In this document: positions 61,363-64,000 of the stretch, piece by piece
Layout of the letters: every line of letters begins with the position of its first letter
Numbering within the stretch: the first letter of the stretch is position 1
DNA from: Montifringilla adamsi
Lineage: Eukaryota; Chordata; Aves; Passeriformes; Passeridae
DNA length: 64,000 nucleotides
Reading direction: 5' to 3'
Assembly (NCBI GenBank): GCA_017590115.1
Contig: JAGGNK010010337.1
Span: forward strand, 2,354,141 to 2,418,140
Position numbers and translations under genes: made by a program
The notes under the pieces: model-generated
What the model saw: only the letters and a program-made list of their open reading frames with translations
What the model was told of the DNA's origin: nothing
Database searches by the model: none

Positions 61363-64000
61363 CTGAAAAGTTTAAAGCCTGTTATTCACATTTTGAGAGA
61401 CTGAGAGGAGGCAAATCCAGAAAACATCCAAATAAAACAGGTTTTAAGTTTTGTCTGTGAAAAACTGAGTTGATGGAGAAAACAGCTGTAAATTTTGAAG
61501 CATGTCATAAGCAGTTAACATGAGATGTGTAAAAAACAAACTGTCCTGTTCTACTGAAAGTCTTGTAGGAAGGATTTGAAAATAATATAAGTACAATATG
61601 ACTTATTAGGTTCAGGAAGCTGATATCTAGTTTTCCATACCAAAATGTTTCTATCCTAATATTCAGATAAAATTCAAATATTAATAATGATAGAAAAATA
61701 TTCCTACTGTAGTCAGGAGCACTCTGTTACACATGGGTGTAGGCTGTGTTTTGAATATTGGTTTTTTAAAATGTTTTATTGTAATATTGTGTTTTATTAT
61801 GCAAACCCATGAAACCTGCAAAGCAATAAGGCACAGCTTTTACCATTCTCCAACAATGGACAAAAACCAGAACAACTCATCTTAAGAGGAATTTTATTAC
61901 TCTTAACAGAGCTCTAAATTATTTGTCAATGGTCAGAAAAAAATGTAGCTGCTGTGCACTCTTGACCCTTCAGCGGTAGCTTGCTGCCTAAGTTGTTTAT
62001 TCACTGAAAATATTTATGCAAGGGATAGGCGTGGAGTAGAGGCTGAACAGAAACTCTGTGATGGGATAAGGGCAAATCTCATTCTTTCTTGGAAGAATTT
62101 GTGAAGTAAGGAAAAGTTCAGATTTGTTTCATCCTCTTAACCAACCTGAGGCTCTCCTCTTCCACCTTCCTCTCTTGTCTTTTTAAGCATGCAAACAACA
62201 CATATCACTTGGGTATTCTTAGCTAGGTCTTCTTCTCTTGCTGACTATGTAGCATAAGCCTGGTGCTAAGCCTCAGCTGACACACAGGAGGAGATTCTGT
62301 TTTATTTAGAATACGCATACCTTCTGCTGCAGCTTGTTGAGCTCCACCTGTAAACTTTTCATGGTTTGGGTTTTTAAACAAACATCACAATGAACCTCAT
62401 ATCTCTGAGCCCTGAAGAAGTCTCAGTAGGATACACAGGAATTTGGCATTAATTAGAGCCTTTAGTAGAAACGTCAGAAGGGGATGCAGCTACCCTAAAA
62501 TGTCACACAAAATTAACCATTTTTTGAACTGCCATATTTCTCAACAGCAGGCTCTTTTTATGTTGAAAGACCACTTAAATCAGGACAAAACACCAGGAAA
62601 ATAAAGGAACTCCAATGTTACTCTCAGATAGAGTCAACTTAAAACAACCTTTTTCTTCACTATGTTTCTGGGTTTAGGTTGAAGCTGTAACTTTTGGAAA
62701 GTAGCAAAAGTGATAATTACTACATATTAAACACAGAGTTCCAAATTACCTGCTTGCATTTTTAATAGCAACCCTTTCCAAGTGCTGCACCAGTAATGAT
62801 GGTAGTAAAATATGTATTAAAGTCAAATAATATAGTACAGGTTCAAAAATCAAGAAAGCTTTTCTCACATAGTCATCTCAGGTAATGCGGGGGTTCTTAA
62901 GTAAGAACAGAGGTCTTAAAAAAGTAAAAGTGACTTTGAGTCTTGTTTACATTATTTCTTTCTGAGACCAACAGAAACACTACCATTTTCCCATTGCAAC
63001 AGCGTATGACAATTTGAGATTTTCCATTTCCATAAAGGAGCTGCTTGTGAAAGGACGGTGTGCCCAGTGTGAGAGTGGAGGACACATTCATCCTTTGTGG
63101 CTGCACTCATTTATTTTCCAAGGGCTACCATTGGTGCAGTTTCCACTACAGGCTGCAATGGATGCTCTTAAAAAAAAAAAATCCACAGCTGGGATTAATC
63201 TTATTTTAGGATGTTATAGCATAGATATTTGCACCTGAATCACATGCTCTGATGCACTCTTTAGCCTGTGGAGGAGATTTCAGGAAGTGATTAATTTCAT
63301 CCAAAGAAACACTGAAAATAGGCGAGGTGATCCCTACCTTTAGATGGCCAATATCTCTCTGTTAAAGGAGGCACAACCCAGACAGTTTAGTGGAGGAATG
63401 GACATGTGCAGTGTGGACATCTAAGCTGAGATAAGATGAATGCCAGTTCAGCTGAGGACCTCACTGTTTTGCCTAGATCTACTCAAACATAACTTCCACT
63501 ATTTTTCTCAGAGAAGAGCTCTGGTTTCTAGGCCGAGGTATCAAAGTAATTTTGGAGAAAAAAGTATACAACAGGTATGAGCTGTAATTGCTATAAAACT
63601 GAAATACATGAAAGAAAGCTCCTCTCATATGATCAGGAGTCTTTCTGATATCTCAATGAGCTCTGGAGAAGTAAGAGTAGAAATCATGAAGATAAATGCA
63701 AGCAATGATAATTTACTTTATGACAATTTCTTTGAAGTAATTGACTGTAGCAATTATTGCAACAATAACCCAGATTGTCTGTGTTGGTTGCACTGGATGT
63801 TAGCTACAGACAGAGGTGGTTGCAATCCTAGTAATGGTACAACCTATGGTGGGAATGCAAAATAGTTTCATTTGCTCCTAATAGACATGCAGTGTTTGTG
63901 GACAGGTAGAAATATCTGTCTAGCACAGTATTTTGAGTTAAAGTATGGCCAGCAGGACCATCTGGAATCCAGTCTGTTTCCCCAAATGAATGCAAGTAAG
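61363..64000. other. Unique non-coding DNA to the window end
   Basis: No gene or transposon recognised. An A12 run lies near 63170. An 85-codon plus frame (63608-63865) with a Cys/Asn-rich end has no match I know. Confidence 0.5.

Noticed and set aside
1..64000. Bacterial-type features: operons, CRISPR arrays, phage or plasmid modules
   Set aside because: Base composition, CR1 LINEs and the absence of packed long open frames all point to vertebrate nuclear DNA. No spaced direct-repeat array was seen.

Overview
This looks like nuclear DNA from a bird, or less likely another sauropsid. It is AT-rich and poor in CpG by eye, full of short A/T runs and scattered microsatellites, and has no operon-like gene packing. 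The recognisable interspersed repeats are mostly 5'-truncated CR1 LINEs, some ending in the CR1 3' octamer (ATTCTATR or ATTCTGTG), plus two solo retroviral LTRs. CR1 as the main LINE at this low density fits an avian genome; the species cannot be told from the sequence.

I found no supportable host protein-coding exon, tRNA, rRNA or other RNA gene. Every open frame of 100 codons or more is CR1 reverse-transcriptase debris, a low-complexity translation (poly-T/poly-A), or an unrecognised frame of a length expected by chance in 64 kb. The window is best read as intergenic DNA or the inside of a very large intron.

Layout: 1-8482 is unique sequence with a 65-nt poly-T tract at 6414-6478. A solo LTR on the minus strand lies at 8487-8943. 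From 8948 to 23582 there is a 14.6-kb stretch without a recognised transposon. A CR1 scrap lies at 23583-23752, and two small tandem duplications near 25.0 and 26.0 kb. A CR1-rich stretch runs from 29.7 to 38.1 kb: 29741-30858 (-), carrying a reverse-transcriptase fossil; 31511-32032 (-); 37161-37493 (-); 37946-38054 (+). A quiet 7-kb block follows. A 0.9-kb GC-richer CR1 sits at 45173-46078 (-), then mostly unique DNA, a CR1 scrap at 53443-53581 (+), a second solo LTR of the same family at 54394-54849 (-), and a CR1 3' end with an intact octamer tail at 61216-61362 (+).

The firmest new result is that the two LTRs (about 86% identical by hand alignment) each have exact 4-bp target-site duplications (GGAT and GTGG) and conserved minus-strand TATA and AATAAA signals. 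They are therefore two independent insertions of one class-I-like endogenous retrovirus family, each reduced to a solo LTR. I see no sign of an undescribed multi-gene system.
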